A DNA stretch of 64,000 bases from Planctomycetota bacterium (GTDB taxonomy: Bacteria > Planctomycetota > Planctomycetia > Pirellulales > Pirellulaceae), in NCBI GenBank assembly GCA_026692865.1, contig JAPLNI010000057.1, positions 1-64,000 on the forward strand. The letters run 5' to 3'. This document shows, piece after piece, positions 44,648-54,643 of this stretch. How positions within the stretch are numbered: position 1 is the first letter of the stretch; every line of letters starts with the position of its first letter. The position numbers and the translations under genes were made by a program. Under the pieces are notes generated by a model. That model was not told the origin of the DNA and did not search any database. It was given only the letters and a program-made list of their open reading frames with translations.

Positions 44648-46201
44648 ATGGAAAACAGCGAGCCAACCGCGAATAAGACCCCCACTTCCGAAATAAGCGC
44701 GCTCGGTGGAGGAATACAAAACAGAACGTTTTTGGGTCACCCCATCGGCCTATTTGTGCTCTTCTTTGCCGAAATGTGGGAACGATTTTCTTACTATGGC
44801 ATGCGAGCACTTTTAGTTCTCTACTTGATGCAGCACTTCTTGTTTGGCAAAGAACAAGCATACATCATCTATGGTGCTTACACTTCTTTGGTTTACATCA
44901 CGCCTGCGATCGGCGGGTGGCTCGGCGACAATTTCTTAGGGCAACGAAAAGCGGTTTTGTTCGGGGCTATCATGCTTACATTCGGGCACATACTGATGGC
45001 ACTCGAGGGAGACGGCGGACAAGATGCCTTTTACCTTAATTTCTTTTACCTTGCACTTAGCTTCATCATCGTCGGATCCGGGTTTCTTAAAGCAAATATT
45101 TCGTCGATTGTTGGCTCACTCTATGACCGAGATGACAAACGCAAGGATCCAGCGTTTACCATTTTTTACATGGGAATTAATCTTGGTGCCGCCCTTGGAG
45201 CGATCATAGCCGGATACCTCGGTGAAACGATTGGTTGGAGATATGGTTTCGGTGCCGCAGGCTTAGGTATGGTACTTGGATTGATCGTATTTGTGTTAGG
45301 AAAACCATTACTCATGGGACGAGGTGAGTCACCATTCCCAGACAGATTGAAGCAAGTTCGTGTCGGAATAACGACCGAATGGTTGATATATATTGGAGCG
45401 GTCTTTGCTGTTGTGATCGTCTGGCAGCTTATTCAATACCAGTCAGTTGTTGGATGGCTCCTGGGGGCATGTGGGCTTGCTTTGGCCAGTTACGTCCTTT
45501 ACACCTCCGCGACCACTCTCCAGTCTCAAGATCGCGATCGTATTTTCGTCGCCATGTTCCTTATGGGGGCATCGATTTTGTTCTGGGCTCTCTTCGAACA
45601 GGCGGGCTCGTCATTGAACGTGTTCACCGATCAACGTGTAGATCGTAATATGTTTGGCTTCAACATCCCGGCTTCTACCTTCCAGTCGATCAACGCAATT
45701 TACATCGTGCTCTTAGCGCCCGTGTTTGCATTCCTTTGGACGTTTCTGGCGGCTCGCAAATTAGAACCATCGACCCCCGCCAAATTTGGCCTAGCCATGA
45801 TTCAACTGGGTGCAGGATTTCTAGTACTCGTCGCTGGAGCGTTGGCGGCGGGTCAAGGTCTAACACCTGTCATCTTTATTTTTGCGATTTACTTGTTGCA
45901 CACAACAGGAGAACTATGCCTATCACCCGTAGGATTATCCGCAATGACGAAGCTTGCATTACCGCATATGGTCGGGCTTATCATGGGGACTTGGTTTTTC
46001 GCTTCAGCTTTAGGCAATTTCGCGGCCGGATTGATTGCGAGTGCCACCGGAGGCGGCGAAGAGCTTGGAGTAGAAAGTGTAACTCAGGTATACACAACTG
46101 TAGGCTGGACAGCTGTAATCGTGGGCGTTGCGATTGTCATCGTATCACCGTACTTCAAGAAACTGATGCACCTAGATTCCCTTCATCAAGCAAATACTTA
46201 A
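44648..46201 (+). CDS. POT/PTR family proton-coupled peptide transporter
   Basis: 517 residues with about 12-14 membrane helices. The family signature FFAEMWERFSYYGMRALLVL (ExxERFxYYG) lies in helix 1, and FTIFYMGINLGAALGAIIAG matches the PTR2 motif in helix 5. It moves di- and tripeptides with protons across the cytoplasmic membrane; some members carry nitrate or other solutes. It converges on the xdhC gene across a 76-base gap holding a half copy of the double-hairpin repeat. A link to purine use is not indicated. Confidence 0.93.
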   Translation: MENSEPTANKTPTSEISALGGGIQNRTFLGHPIGLFVLFFAEMWERFSYYGMRALLVLYLMQHFLFGKEQAYIIYGAYTSLVYITPAIGGWLGDNFLGQRKAVLFGAIMLTFGHILMALEGDGGQDAFYLNFFYLALSFIIVGSGFLKANISSIVGSLYDRDDKRKDPAFTIFYMGINLGAALGAIIAGYLGETIGWRYGFGAAGLGMVLGLIVFVLGKPLLMGRGESPFPDRLKQVRVGITTEWLIYIGAVFAVVIVWQLIQYQSVVGWLLGACGLALASYVLYTSATTLQSQDRDRIFVAMFLMGASILFWALFEQAGSSLNVFTDQRVDRNMFGFNIPASTFQSINAIYIVLLAPVFAFLWTFLAARKLEPSTPAKFGLAMIQLGAGFLVLVAGALAAGQGLTPVIFIFAIYLLHTTGELCLSPVGLSAMTKLALPHMVGLIMGTWFFASALGNFAAGLIASATGGGEELGVESVTQVYTTVGWTAVIVGVAIVIVSPYFKKLMHLDSLHQANT

Positions 46202-46225
46202 TGCGTTGCCAAACCTAGATTCGTA

Positions 46226-46260
46226 GGTAGCTGGATTCGTAAGAATTCGGAAGTCGATGC
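46226..46260 (+). repeat. Dispersed double-hairpin repeat, copy D (half)
   Basis: GGTAGCTGGATTCGTAAGAA followed by TTCGGAAGTCGATGC: the first hairpin half only (two changes relative to copy A). The second hairpin is missing. It lies between the convergent POT and xdhC genes. Confidence 0.75.
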
Positions 46261-46277
46261 AAGTAATAGAACGCGAT

Positions 46278-47042
46278 TCAACCATGTAACTGAGCGGCGA
46301 TACTCACCGCGATTTCACCTGGATGGTTACGGCCAATTGGAAGTCCAATCGGACAGATGATCGAGTCGATTCTTGATTGCTCTAATCCAGCAGCAAGCAA
46401 CTCTTTCGACAAAACAGCCCGCTTCGCGCGACTCCCTATGACACCAAGATAGGGTAGAACCTTATCCGAGCGGAGTATCGCCTCTAAAATGGGTCGGTCT
46501 GTAGCATGCCCCATCGTCATACAGAGCACAAATGTCTGACTATCGATCTCGCTCACGAATTGAGAAGGGTCTGACATATGCCGAATCCGAATCTGAGGGC
46601 ACGTCGGAATGCGATCCAACCACTCTTGCCTTGGATCAATCACTGTTACCTGACATCGCAAGGTCATTAGCAAGCTCGTTAATGCATGCGCGACGTGGCC
46701 TGCCCCAAAAATCACAATCTTCCATATACCGATGTTGTAGGTTTCGAAAAGTAAACTCACCGAACCGCCGCAGGTCATCCCGACATCGCGTTTCAAGTTC
46801 CATTCGACCAGTTGAACCCGCTCGCCGCCATCTAACATCTCTTGAGCAAGCCCAATTGCTTTTGCTTCCACTTTACCACCTCCAACGGTTCCACTATGAA
46901 TACCTGAGGCAGTCACCAGCATCTTGCTGCCGGCGTCCTGAGGTGTGCTTCCGTGTGCTTGAGCAAGAGTCACCGCAACGAAAGGTTGCCCCGAATGGGA
47001 TAACTGAGCCAGTTTTTCAATAAACGCCGACTCGTAGGCCAT
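46278..47042 (-). CDS. xdhC: Xanthine dehydrogenase accessory protein XdhC
   Basis: 254 residues. XdhC binds molybdenum cofactor, protects its sulfuration and delivers it to XdhB. The N-terminal XdhC/CoxI domain has AHGSTPQDAGSKMLV and GTVGGGKVE, and CGG in DVGMTCGGSVS. The C-terminal Rossmann domain has VIFGAGHVAHAL and a VIDPR acidic loop, ending in GLPIGRNHPGEIAVSI. Its ATG shares one base with the xdhB stop (TAATG), so it is translationally coupled as the last gene of xdhABC. Confidence 0.93.
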   Translation of the reverse strand: MAYESAFIEKLAQLSHSGQPFVAVTLAQAHGSTPQDAGSKMLVTASGIHSGTVGGGKVEAKAIGLAQEMLDGGERVQLVEWNLKRDVGMTCGGSVSLLFETYNIGIWKIVIFGAGHVAHALTSLLMTLRCQVTVIDPRQEWLDRIPTCPQIRIRHMSDPSQFVSEIDSQTFVLCMTMGHATDRPILEAILRSDKVLPYLGVIGSRAKRAVLSKELLAAGLEQSRIDSIICPIGLPIGRNHPGEIAVSIAAQLHG

Positions 47043-49408
47043 TAGGTCACAACCTCTTCGAGTTGCGTCTTGGAAGCGTCTTCAAGAGAAACTTTTTCGT
47101 GAAAGCCTAACCCGATACACTCCAACAAAACCTCTCCTGTTGCAGGCAAATTCAACGCCGAGGAACTTAACTTCGAGATTGAACCCATCGCATCTTTCAT
47201 CGCCGCCCAAACCGCGACACCCATCATCAACGGAGGCTCCCCTACAGCTTTGCTACCGCGGATGTTTTGTTGATTGTCGTGATTGGGAAAGAACTCGACA
47301 TTGAATACTTCTGGAAGGTCCGTGATGGCCGGTATCTTGTAAGTGGTCGGAGAGTTCGAAAGGAGCTTGCCTTTCGCATCGTAAACCAAACACTCGTTCG
47401 TTACCCATCCCATGCCCTGAATGAAACCACCGATAAGTTGCCCACGATCGATTGCGGGGTTAATCGAATCACCGATGTCGATTAAGAGATCCACACGAAC
47501 AACGCGTGACTGCCCGGTGAAGCGATCAATCTCGACTTCCGCAACAGTCGCGCCTTGCGTGTAGTAAAAGAAAGGGCTCCCTTTGCCCGTTTCACGATTA
47601 AAATCGACACCGGGCGTGGCAAAAAAACCACGAGCACCTAAATCGATTCGCTCGCGCCTAGCTTCAGCACAAAACGGACCAAAAGCGACGCGATCTTGCG
47701 GGCGACGACGATCAAGAACTTCCCCGTTCTCAAAAACGATATGAGTTGGTGAAGCGACAATTCCTTCCGGCCCCGAAGCGAATCGATGCGATGCAAAAAC
47801 TGCCATTCGCTCGCGAATTTGCTGACAAGCATTTCTCGCTGCGGCTCCGTTGAGGTCCATGCTTGCCGAAGCCGCAGTGGGTGATGTGTTGTTGTTTTTT
47901 TCTGTGCTCGTTGCCATAACGACAACACGACTCAACGGGATTCCAAATTCGTCCGCGACAACTTGACGAATCTTGACGTTGACGCCTTGGCCCATCTCAG
48001 TCGCGCCTGTGGAAACTTGTACGGTTCCATCGGTATAGACATTAACCAACGCGTTTCCCTGGTTTAGAAATTTGGTCGTAAATGATATTCCAAACTTAAT
48101 ACCGGTCATCGCCAATCCACGCACGAAAAGTTTCGAGGTTTTATTGAACTCCCTTATCGCATCGCGTCTTAACTGATAATTGGAAGTAGCCTCCAGTTTG
48201 TCGAAGACTTGAGCAAGTTTATTTTCGGAAAAGATTTGACCGTAATGAGTCACATCAGCGGGTGCTTCGCCGTAAAGATTCCGACGACGAACTAGTAATG
48301 CATCGATCCCCAACTCTTGAGCAACCGACTCCATGATGTTTTCAATCATCGCAATCGCTTGTGGACCACCAAACCCTCGAAAGGCCGTATTCGAAGGAAT
48401 GTTTGTGAAGCAGACTTGCCCAGTGACTTCGACGTTTGGAATAAAGTAACAGTTATCGCTATGAAGCAGTGATCGCTCCATCACCGCGAGCGAAAGATCC
48501 GTGGAAGCACCACCGTTGCTATACAGATCTGCCTTTAGACCAACCAACCTTCCATCGGGTTCAAAACCAACAGCCCAATCGGTCAAGTATTCATGGCGTT
48601 TGCCTGTGGAAGCCATATCTTGCTCGCGATCATAGAGCACTCTCGCTGCTCGTCCGGTGTGAAAGGAAACGAGCGCAACCATCATCGCTGGAATGGCCGC
48701 TTGGCTTTCCTTTCCACCGAATGCTCCACCCATTCTCTTACAAATGCAAACAACCTCATGCATTCCAACACCGAGCATCTCGGAAACGAGTGCTTGGATC
48801 TCGGTTGGATTCTGAGTCGATGAATGAATTGTGATTTGACCTTGCTCACCTGGATAGCTGATCGCAGCTTGAGCTTCTAGATACAGATGCTCTTGGCCTC
48901 CCGACCGAAACAGCCCATGCAAACGATGAGTTGCAGCCGCGATTGCCTCTGCTGGATCACCGCGAGCAATCCTTCGTTTGGGCCCGAGGAACTTTTGATG
49001 TTGAATCGACTCTTCTATCGATAGTATCGGCTGAGTGGGAATACATTCAACTTCAATAACCTTCTTCGCTTGCTCGATTGCTTCGACCGATTCCGCTGCA
49101 ATCACGACGATTGGCTGGCCGATGTAGAGAACCTCTTCGCTGGCAAGAAACGGTTCATCAAATACGACGATCCCGAAAACGTTGTGCCCCGGGACATCCT
49201 TTACCGTAAAGCACCGAACAACACCAGTTAAAGATATAGCTTTGGAATAATCAACACGAACTATCTTACCACTCGCGATTGGACTGCCAACAAATCCAAC
49301 ATGCAACTCACCTTGGAGTTTGGGCAAGTCATCCAAGTAGTAGGCATTTCCTTGCACGTGACCGATCGCAGCGTCATGCGGAACTGATTGTCCAACCGAT
49401 TGAGTCAT
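47042..49408 (-). CDS. xdhB: Xanthine dehydrogenase, molybdopterin-binding large subunit
   Basis: 788 residues, the usual length. Molybdenum hydroxylase carrying out hypoxanthine to xanthine to urate. Features: GNAYYLDDLP N-terminal start, GGAFGGKESQ (molybdopterin loop), AFRGFGGPQ with the substrate-binding Arg, GATEMGQGVNVK, and near the C-terminus GEPPLMMGVAVW, whose Glu is the catalytic base of the family. ATG 49408 is chosen because it overlaps the xdhA stop as ATGA; the frame stays open 21 bases further. Confidence 0.95.
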   Translation of the reverse strand: MTQSVGQSVPHDAAIGHVQGNAYYLDDLPKLQGELHVGFVGSPIASGKIVRVDYSKAISLTGVVRCFTVKDVPGHNVFGIVVFDEPFLASEEVLYIGQPIVVIAAESVEAIEQAKKVIEVECIPTQPILSIEESIQHQKFLGPKRRIARGDPAEAIAAATHRLHGLFRSGGQEHLYLEAQAAISYPGEQGQITIHSSTQNPTEIQALVSEMLGVGMHEVVCICKRMGGAFGGKESQAAIPAMMVALVSFHTGRAARVLYDREQDMASTGKRHEYLTDWAVGFEPDGRLVGLKADLYSNGGASTDLSLAVMERSLLHSDNCYFIPNVEVTGQVCFTNIPSNTAFRGFGGPQAIAMIENIMESVAQELGIDALLVRRRNLYGEAPADVTHYGQIFSENKLAQVFDKLEATSNYQLRRDAIREFNKTSKLFVRGLAMTGIKFGISFTTKFLNQGNALVNVYTDGTVQVSTGATEMGQGVNVKIRQVVADEFGIPLSRVVVMATSTEKNNNTSPTAASASMDLNGAAARNACQQIRERMAVFASHRFASGPEGIVASPTHIVFENGEVLDRRRPQDRVAFGPFCAEARRERIDLGARGFFATPGVDFNRETGKGSPFFYYTQGATVAEVEIDRFTGQSRVVRVDLLIDIGDSINPAIDRGQLIGGFIQGMGWVTNECLVYDAKGKLLSNSPTTYKIPAITDLPEVFNVEFFPNHDNQQNIRGSKAVGEPPLMMGVAVWAAMKDAMGSISKLSSSALNLPATGEVLLECIGLGFHEKVSLEDASKTQLEEVVT

Positions 49409-51003
49409 ATCTGCAATGCCTTCGAGCAATCAAAACTTGTTTCAAAGAAGAAACGCTGAAATATGTTTTTGGTGAGTGTGCGGCGATACTTTTCGGATCC
49501 ACGAACATCAGTTATTGGGGCAACCTCTGTCGCTGCGATCGCCCCGGCCTCGGTAGCGACGCTCTCGCACCACTCCCGGCCCAGAAGAAACGCTTCCGTC
49601 TTCGATGCTCTAATTACCAAAGGACCTACTCCTCCAAGAGCAACACGAACGCTATCGACCGTTTTGAATCCGCTTACCGAGTCATGCTTCAGTTGTATCG
49701 CGATCGCAGCGGTGAATGTCGATATATCCATGTCTCGGCGTCGCGAAATTTTGTAAAGCTTTAGAATCTCTGCATCCTTTGGAATCGGCAATTCCACATG
49801 AGTCAGAAGCTCACCAGATTGCATGACATTCTTTTTGTAGCCCGTATAAAACTCGTTGATTGGCACCCGTCTATCCCCGTTTGCGGAGGCTAATCGCAAT
49901 CTTGCATCCAATGCAAAAAGAATTGGAAGCGAATCAGCAATAGGCGAACCGTTAACTATATTACCGCCGATGGTCCCCACGTGACGAATTTGTGGTGACC
50001 CAAACAGAGTCAGAAATGAATCAAATTGCGGAATCCATTCCCGGCAAGCTTCACGTATCGATTCCCAGTTGAGCGAAGCCCCCAACACAAGTGAACTCTC
50101 TCGTTCGATTCCATCGAAAGCTTTGTTTGGAGCATAAAAAGTTTGAAGCTCAGTAACCCGATTAATGCATAGAATTATTTTTGGATGAAAGCCAGATTTA
50201 CAATGCCAAACCCCTACATCAGATGCCCCTGCGATGACTGTCGCTTGAGGATACATTGAAAGAAACGTGAGAGCTGGCTCCAAGCTCGCCGGCATGAACG
50301 CAAGACGCTCGGCAATGTTTTCTGAAGTCGTTTCTGGTAACTCAATCAAAACGTCATCATTTATTCGCGAATCCAAGATTGCGTTCATCGCATCGTGGCA
50401 ATACGAATCCGCCATAACTTTCTGACGAGAAAAACTTTCATCGGAAGCGGCTTCTTCAATGGCAACATAACCTGTACAGCGACAAAGATTTCCAGATAGA
50501 CCTTCTCTGATTTCGTGACTCTCTAGCTTGTCATTCGACTCGCGCATTCCAGCAAGAGACATTACGAATCCTGGTGTGCAGTACCCGCACTGCGAGCCTT
50601 GATGATCGATGAAGGCTTGTTGGATATGAGTCAGTGATTGACCAAAAGAATCATCCGACTTCAGCCCTTCAATCGTGACAACATGAGCCCCTTCTAGTTG
50701 AAACATAAATTGAATACACGAATCCACAGACCTGTATTCCCAGGATAAGCCAGTTGTATTGCCATCAGGACTTGTTTCAGCATTGTGAGAATTTGTATCA
50801 ATGTGGGCAAGGACGCCCAAGCAGGAATCGCGACGCCTGCCTACGAGTACAGTGCATGCGCCACAGTCCCCTTCGCTGCACATAATCTTTGTGCCGACGA
50901 GCCGTAACCTATTTCTAAGAAAATCCGACAGCGTACTAAACGAATCTGCTCCTGTAATCAAGTAATGTTTTCCATTGATATAGACCGAGATATCTTGCTT
51001 CAT
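49405..51003 (-). CDS. xdhA: Xanthine dehydrogenase, FAD and 2Fe-2S small subunit
   Basis: 532 residues. N-terminal plant-type ferredoxin domain with C42, C47 and C50 (MCSEGDCGACTVLVG), and C61. The second [2Fe-2S] domain has QCGYCTPGFVMSLAGM and GNLCRCTGYVAIEEA. The FAD-binding domain begins near residue 240 (ATVIAGASDVGVWH) and includes IRHVGTIGGNIVNGSPIADS; a CO dehydrogenase flavoprotein-like C-terminal domain follows. It passes electrons from the Mo centre of XdhB to NAD+. First gene of xdhABC, divergent from the allantoate gene across 121 bases. Confidence 0.95.
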   Translation of the reverse strand: MKQDISVYINGKHYLITGADSFSTLSDFLRNRLRLVGTKIMCSEGDCGACTVLVGRRRDSCLGVLAHIDTNSHNAETSPDGNTTGLSWEYRSVDSCIQFMFQLEGAHVVTIEGLKSDDSFGQSLTHIQQAFIDHQGSQCGYCTPGFVMSLAGMRESNDKLESHEIREGLSGNLCRCTGYVAIEEAASDESFSRQKVMADSYCHDAMNAILDSRINDDVLIELPETTSENIAERLAFMPASLEPALTFLSMYPQATVIAGASDVGVWHCKSGFHPKIILCINRVTELQTFYAPNKAFDGIERESSLVLGASLNWESIREACREWIPQFDSFLTLFGSPQIRHVGTIGGNIVNGSPIADSLPILFALDARLRLASANGDRRVPINEFYTGYKKNVMQSGELLTHVELPIPKDAEILKLYKISRRRDMDISTFTAAIAIQLKHDSVSGFKTVDSVRVALGGVGPLVIRASKTEAFLLGREWCESVATEAGAIAATEVAPITDVRGSEKYRRTLTKNIFQRFFFETSFDCSKALQI

Positions 51004-51124
51004 TCCTCGTTGCGTTCTGTGAGCGGAGGGGTATTCTGTTTATGAAGGATCGGAGAAGATTTAAGTAGTATCGTGTCAGGGCAACGTCTGTTCAACTAGA
51101 TACTCGCCGGATTATGCTAAGCCC
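51004..51124. promoter_or_regulatory. Divergent promoter region of the purine locus
   Basis: A 121-base gap between the 5' ends of xdhA (minus) and the allantoate amidohydrolase gene (plus). By position it must hold promoters for both operons and is the likely site of purine- or nitrogen-dependent control. No convincing -35/-10 pair or operator palindrome was identified by eye, and no regulator gene is adjacent. Confidence 0.5.
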
Positions 51125-52507
51125 ATGACAACTGCGATACCGCACAAACTTTTGAACGAACTGACTAACGCCGTTTTAGAACGTTGCGATCAGCTTGCTC
51201 TTTGCTCCGATGTAGTTGGAGAAGTTACTCGACTCTTCTGTAGCCCCGCCATGCGCGATGCACATAGAAAGGTGGCTGGCTGGATGACAGATGCCGGGCT
51301 ACGCACCAACGTTGACCCTTTAGGCAACTTGATTGGACGCTACGAGCACTCCTCACTTCAGAACCAATCCGGCCCATTGAAGTTGAAGCCGTCGCGAATT
51401 TGCATCGGGTCGCACTTGGATTCCGTGAGGAACGCTGGCCGATATGATGGGGTGTTAGGTGTTTTGCTTGGAATTGCGGTTGTCCAGGCAATCGCTACTC
51501 TTGGGTACAAGCTGGATGGGGCGATTGACGTTATCGGATTCTCGGAGGAAGAAGGGGTTCGCTATTCGCTGCCCTATCTTGGAAGCATGGCTGTTGCTGG
51601 GAAGTTCGATCCGTTGTCGTTTGGAAGGATCGATGCCGAAGGTGTTTCGATGAAAACTGCACTCGAAACATTCGGAGTGAATCCCGAAAACTATTTGGAT
51701 GCGAAACTCAATACAAACGATTACGTTGCTTACCTAGAAGCGCACATTGAACAGGGGCCTGTTCTGGAGACGCTCGAGCAATCTGTCGGAGTTGTTGAAT
51801 CCATCGTTGGTCAATCGCGGCTTTGGTTGACTGTTGAAGGCGTGGCTGGCCATGCTGGAACGCTTCCGATGAGGATGCGACGTGATGCCTTGACAGCAGC
51901 TGCGGATTGCATCTTGGCGATCGAAGACTATGCGTATGATGCGGAAGGGCTGGTTGCAACCGTCGGCGGATTCCACGTTTCGCCGAATGCTACCAATGTG
52001 GTTCCCGGGCATGTTCGCTTCTCGATCGACGTCCGTCACAGCAATGACAACGATCGACTTATTGCGGTCGATGAAATCCTTTCTCTCATCGAAGAAATCG
52101 CCACCAATCGCGGAATCAAAATTGACGTAACAGACCGTAGCGATTTCGAAGCAGTACCGATGAATTCGAAACTTGTCGACGATTTAACTTGGTGTTGCAA
52201 AGCAGCACTTCAAGCAAATAGCGACCTCAAGCTAGACTCGCTCGATTCAAACATAAGCATTGAATCACCTCAAAATTCCGAACATCATGTGATCGAAAAA
52301 CCGCTTGCCTCAGACGTCTATGTGCTTTCCAGTGGTGCCGGTCATGATGCTGCTGTGATGGCCTCGGTCATGCCCTCCGTGATGTTGTTTCTTCACAGCC
52401 CAGGCGGCATCAGCCACAATCCGCTAGAATCCGTTCGCCCTCAAGATGTATCTATTGCGATCGATGCTATGTGTCGGTTCGTTTTGAGGCACTTGGAACG
52501 ACGGTAG
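51125..52507 (+). CDS. allC: Allantoate amidohydrolase (M20/M28 metal-dependent)
   Basis: 460 residues. Hydrolyses allantoate to ureidoglycine, NH3 and CO2. Metal-ligand motifs: IGSHLDSVRNAGRYDGVLG (His, Asp), GFSEEEGVRY (Glu-Glu), AHIEQGPVLE (His), and SSGAGHDAAVMA (His) near the C-terminus. The dimerisation domain has VEGVAGHAGTLPMRMRRDAL. The SGAGHDA and EEGVR segments agree with plant and bacterial allantoate amidohydrolases rather than N-carbamoyl-amino acid hydrolases, but the two subfamilies are close. First gene of the plus-strand purine operon. Confidence 0.88.
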   Translation: MTTAIPHKLLNELTNAVLERCDQLALCSDVVGEVTRLFCSPAMRDAHRKVAGWMTDAGLRTNVDPLGNLIGRYEHSSLQNQSGPLKLKPSRICIGSHLDSVRNAGRYDGVLGVLLGIAVVQAIATLGYKLDGAIDVIGFSEEEGVRYSLPYLGSMAVAGKFDPLSFGRIDAEGVSMKTALETFGVNPENYLDAKLNTNDYVAYLEAHIEQGPVLETLEQSVGVVESIVGQSRLWLTVEGVAGHAGTLPMRMRRDALTAAADCILAIEDYAYDAEGLVATVGGFHVSPNATNVVPGHVRFSIDVRHSNDNDRLIAVDEILSLIEEIATNRGIKIDVTDRSDFEAVPMNSKLVDDLTWCCKAALQANSDLKLDSLDSNISIESPQNSEHHVIEKPLASDVYVLSSGAGHDAAVMASVMPSVMLFLHSPGGISHNPLESVRPQDVSIAIDAMCRFVLRHLERR

Positions 52508-52593
52508 TTCCCCGTCGGCTGAAGTAAAATCTTCAAGCAAACCTTCAGGCGAAATCGCTCAAAACTTTTTCACTTACGAAAGTCTTATATTTC

Positions 52594-53364
52594 ATGCATC
52601 TTCCTTTCGGACACACGCGTAGTCGAGTATCAAGCCACTATGCATTCATCACTCCGGACACTCATGTTTGGTCGACGCTGCCCGGTTGGACAGGCTCGAG
52701 CTTTGCAATTCATATTTCACCGCATATGGGATCTCGCTTTACCCAAGCGACTATCAAGATGGCACCCGAGGGACGCAGCGCGATGCCGCTGCCTGGGGTG
52801 CAACGTTTTGTTTACGTCTTGTCTGGGGCTATCGAAGTAGAATCAATTGGGCTGAAGTCGGATGATGGGCAGTTGATTGGGAAACATCGGTTTGAAAGTG
52901 GTGGCTTTGTGTTTTTTCCTGCCGATCACTCGCATGCAATTCGCGCAAGAGAGGAAGCGTTCCTGGTTCTTTTTGAAAAGCCCTACGAACCGATGGATGG
53001 TATCGACTATCCAGAGCTTGTTAGCGGACAGGCTACTGAGATTGCGAGTTCCGCTTTTATGGGCGATGACGCGGCGCAACTCAAGCTGCTCTTGCCTAAC
53101 ATTCCATCCATGGACATGGCGGTGAATTTGTTTACCTACCAACCCGGAGCTGCACTTCCTCAAGTCGAAATCCATGTCATGGAACATGGTCTGATCATGA
53201 CTGGTGGAACGGGTGTTTATCGGCTTGGTGACGATTGGTTTCCTGTTCAAACTGGCGATGTTATTTGGATGGCTTCCTATTGCCCGCAGTGGTTCGTGGC
53301 AATGGGCAAGCAACCCGCGAGCTATCTATATTACAAGGACATCAATCGTGATCCACTCGCTTGA
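52594..53364 (+). CDS. allE: (S)-ureidoglycine aminohydrolase (bicupin)
   Basis: 256 residues, two cupin domains. Converts (S)-ureidoglycine to (S)-ureidoglycolate and NH3 with Mn2+. The second cupin has QVEIHVMEHGLIMTGGTGVY, giving the E-x-H-x3-H metal triad, and VIWMASYCPQWFVAMG with the Gln ligand, matching characterised plant and E. coli enzymes. The start at 52594 has only a weak ribosome site; the gap to the upstream gene is 86 bases. Its 3' end overlaps the next gene by 17 bases. Confidence 0.93.
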   Translation: MHLPFGHTRSRVSSHYAFITPDTHVWSTLPGWTGSSFAIHISPHMGSRFTQATIKMAPEGRSAMPLPGVQRFVYVLSGAIEVESIGLKSDDGQLIGKHRFESGGFVFFPADHSHAIRAREEAFLVLFEKPYEPMDGIDYPELVSGQATEIASSAFMGDDAAQLKLLLPNIPSMDMAVNLFTYQPGAALPQVEIHVMEHGLIMTGGTGVYRLGDDWFPVQTGDVIWMASYCPQWFVAMGKQPASYLYYKDINRDPLA

Positions 53365-54610
53365 GATAGATGCGATTCGAATTCAGTCGGACCTCGATGA
53401 ACTTTCGAAGATTTCCGATAGCGTTTTCCCATGCGTGACGCGAGTTCTTTGGACCGACAAAGACATGCTTGCGCGTGCTTGGTTGAAACGCAAGATGGAA
53501 GAAGCGGGGCTGGTTGTTCGCGAAGATGAAATTGGAAATATTTTTGGGCGATTACAAGCCGATGCACCCGAGAGTCCAGCGATAGCAACAGGCTCTCACA
53601 ACGATGCAATTCCATTTTCTGGCATGTACGACGGAACAGTAGGCGTGCTCGGTGGACTTGAAGCGTTGCGTTCGATTCGTAAGCATCTCCAAAAGACAGG
53701 CAAGCAACTCGCCAAGTCGATTGACTTGATCATGTTTACCGCAGAAGAGCCAACGCGGTTCGGTATTGGTTGCCTCGGAAGTCGATTAATGGCCGGAACT
53801 CTATCACCCGAGCAAGCTCACGCTCTCAGTGACTCTGAGGGCCAATCGCTGGAAACTATTCGCAGTAAAGCAGAATACGAAGGAGACCTAGCCAATGTTC
53901 AACTTGAAAAGAACTGCTACGACGCCTTCGTCGAACTCCATATCGAACAAGGCCCGCTTCTTGAACAACGCGGGCTGCAAATAGGTATTGTTACTGCAAT
54001 TGCTGCACCGTCATCGCTTCGTGTGAAGTACGAAGGCCCTGGTGGTCACGCTGGTGCAGTACTTATGAAAGACCGGCGCGATCCGCTGCTGCCGGCCGCA
54101 AAGTTGATCTTGGAAGTAAATGATGCTGCACACGAAATCGGAGGCGAAGACACAGTTGCAACTACTGGAGTAGTAAAAGTTCACCCCGGTGCAATTAACA
54201 GTATCCCACGTGAAGTCATCGTGGAAATGGATATTCGAGATATTGACCTTGAACGACGAACTCGTGTTCTGCAACGCGTTGAAGCAAAAGCTTTTGCACT
54301 AGGTAAAGATGCGTCGATTCCTACAACATTGAAATGGATCAACGCAGACCCGCCTGCAACATGCGATACAAGAATCGTAGATACCATTCAAAGCGTTTGT
54401 GATGCTTATCAATTCACATCGCAAAAGATGATCAGCCGCGCTTACCACGATTCATTGTTTATGGCGCAGATTTGTCCCACCGCGATGATCTTCATTCCAT
54501 GTCGAGATGGGATTAGTCATCGACCGGAAGAATACGCCTCGACCAATGCGATCGAAGTTGGAGCGAAAACATTAGCGTCAACCCTATTGGAACTCGCTCT
54601 AGTCTTGTAG
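53348..54610 (+). CDS. Ureidoglycolate amidohydrolase (M20 family)
   Basis: 420 residues. Hydrolyses (S)-ureidoglycolate to glyoxylate, 2 NH3 and CO2. Motifs: ATGSHNDAIPFSGMYDG (the usual His-Asp pair appears as H-N-D), TAEEPTRFGIGCLGSRLMAG, LHIEQGPLLEQRG, GGHAGAVLMKDRRDPLLPAA, HPGAINSIP and ISRAYHDSLFMA. IPFSGMYDG, EEPTRFGI and HAGAVLM are features I recall from plant UAH and its bacterial relatives, distinguishing it from the allantoate enzyme at 51125. Start GTG 53348 is supported by AAGGA eight bases upstream; the frame opens earlier inside the ureidoglycine gene, but that part is not family-like. Confidence 0.85.
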   Translation: MIHSLEIDAIRIQSDLDELSKISDSVFPCVTRVLWTDKDMLARAWLKRKMEEAGLVVREDEIGNIFGRLQADAPESPAIATGSHNDAIPFSGMYDGTVGVLGGLEALRSIRKHLQKTGKQLAKSIDLIMFTAEEPTRFGIGCLGSRLMAGTLSPEQAHALSDSEGQSLETIRSKAEYEGDLANVQLEKNCYDAFVELHIEQGPLLEQRGLQIGIVTAIAAPSSLRVKYEGPGGHAGAVLMKDRRDPLLPAAKLILEVNDAAHEIGGEDTVATTGVVKVHPGAINSIPREVIVEMDIRDIDLERRTRVLQRVEAKAFALGKDASIPTTLKWINADPPATCDTRIVDTIQSVCDAYQFTSQKMISRAYHDSLFMAQICPTAMIFIPCRDGISHRPEEYASTNAIEVGAKTLASTLLELALVL

Positions 54611-54643
54611 TTCGGTTTTAAAATGTGCTGAAAGGTCTCTCCT

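Noticed and set aside
44648-46201. POT transporter as the purine or allantoin importer of the locus
   Set aside because: It is convergent to xdhC, separated by a repeat, and carries the peptide-transporter signature; no purine permease signature.
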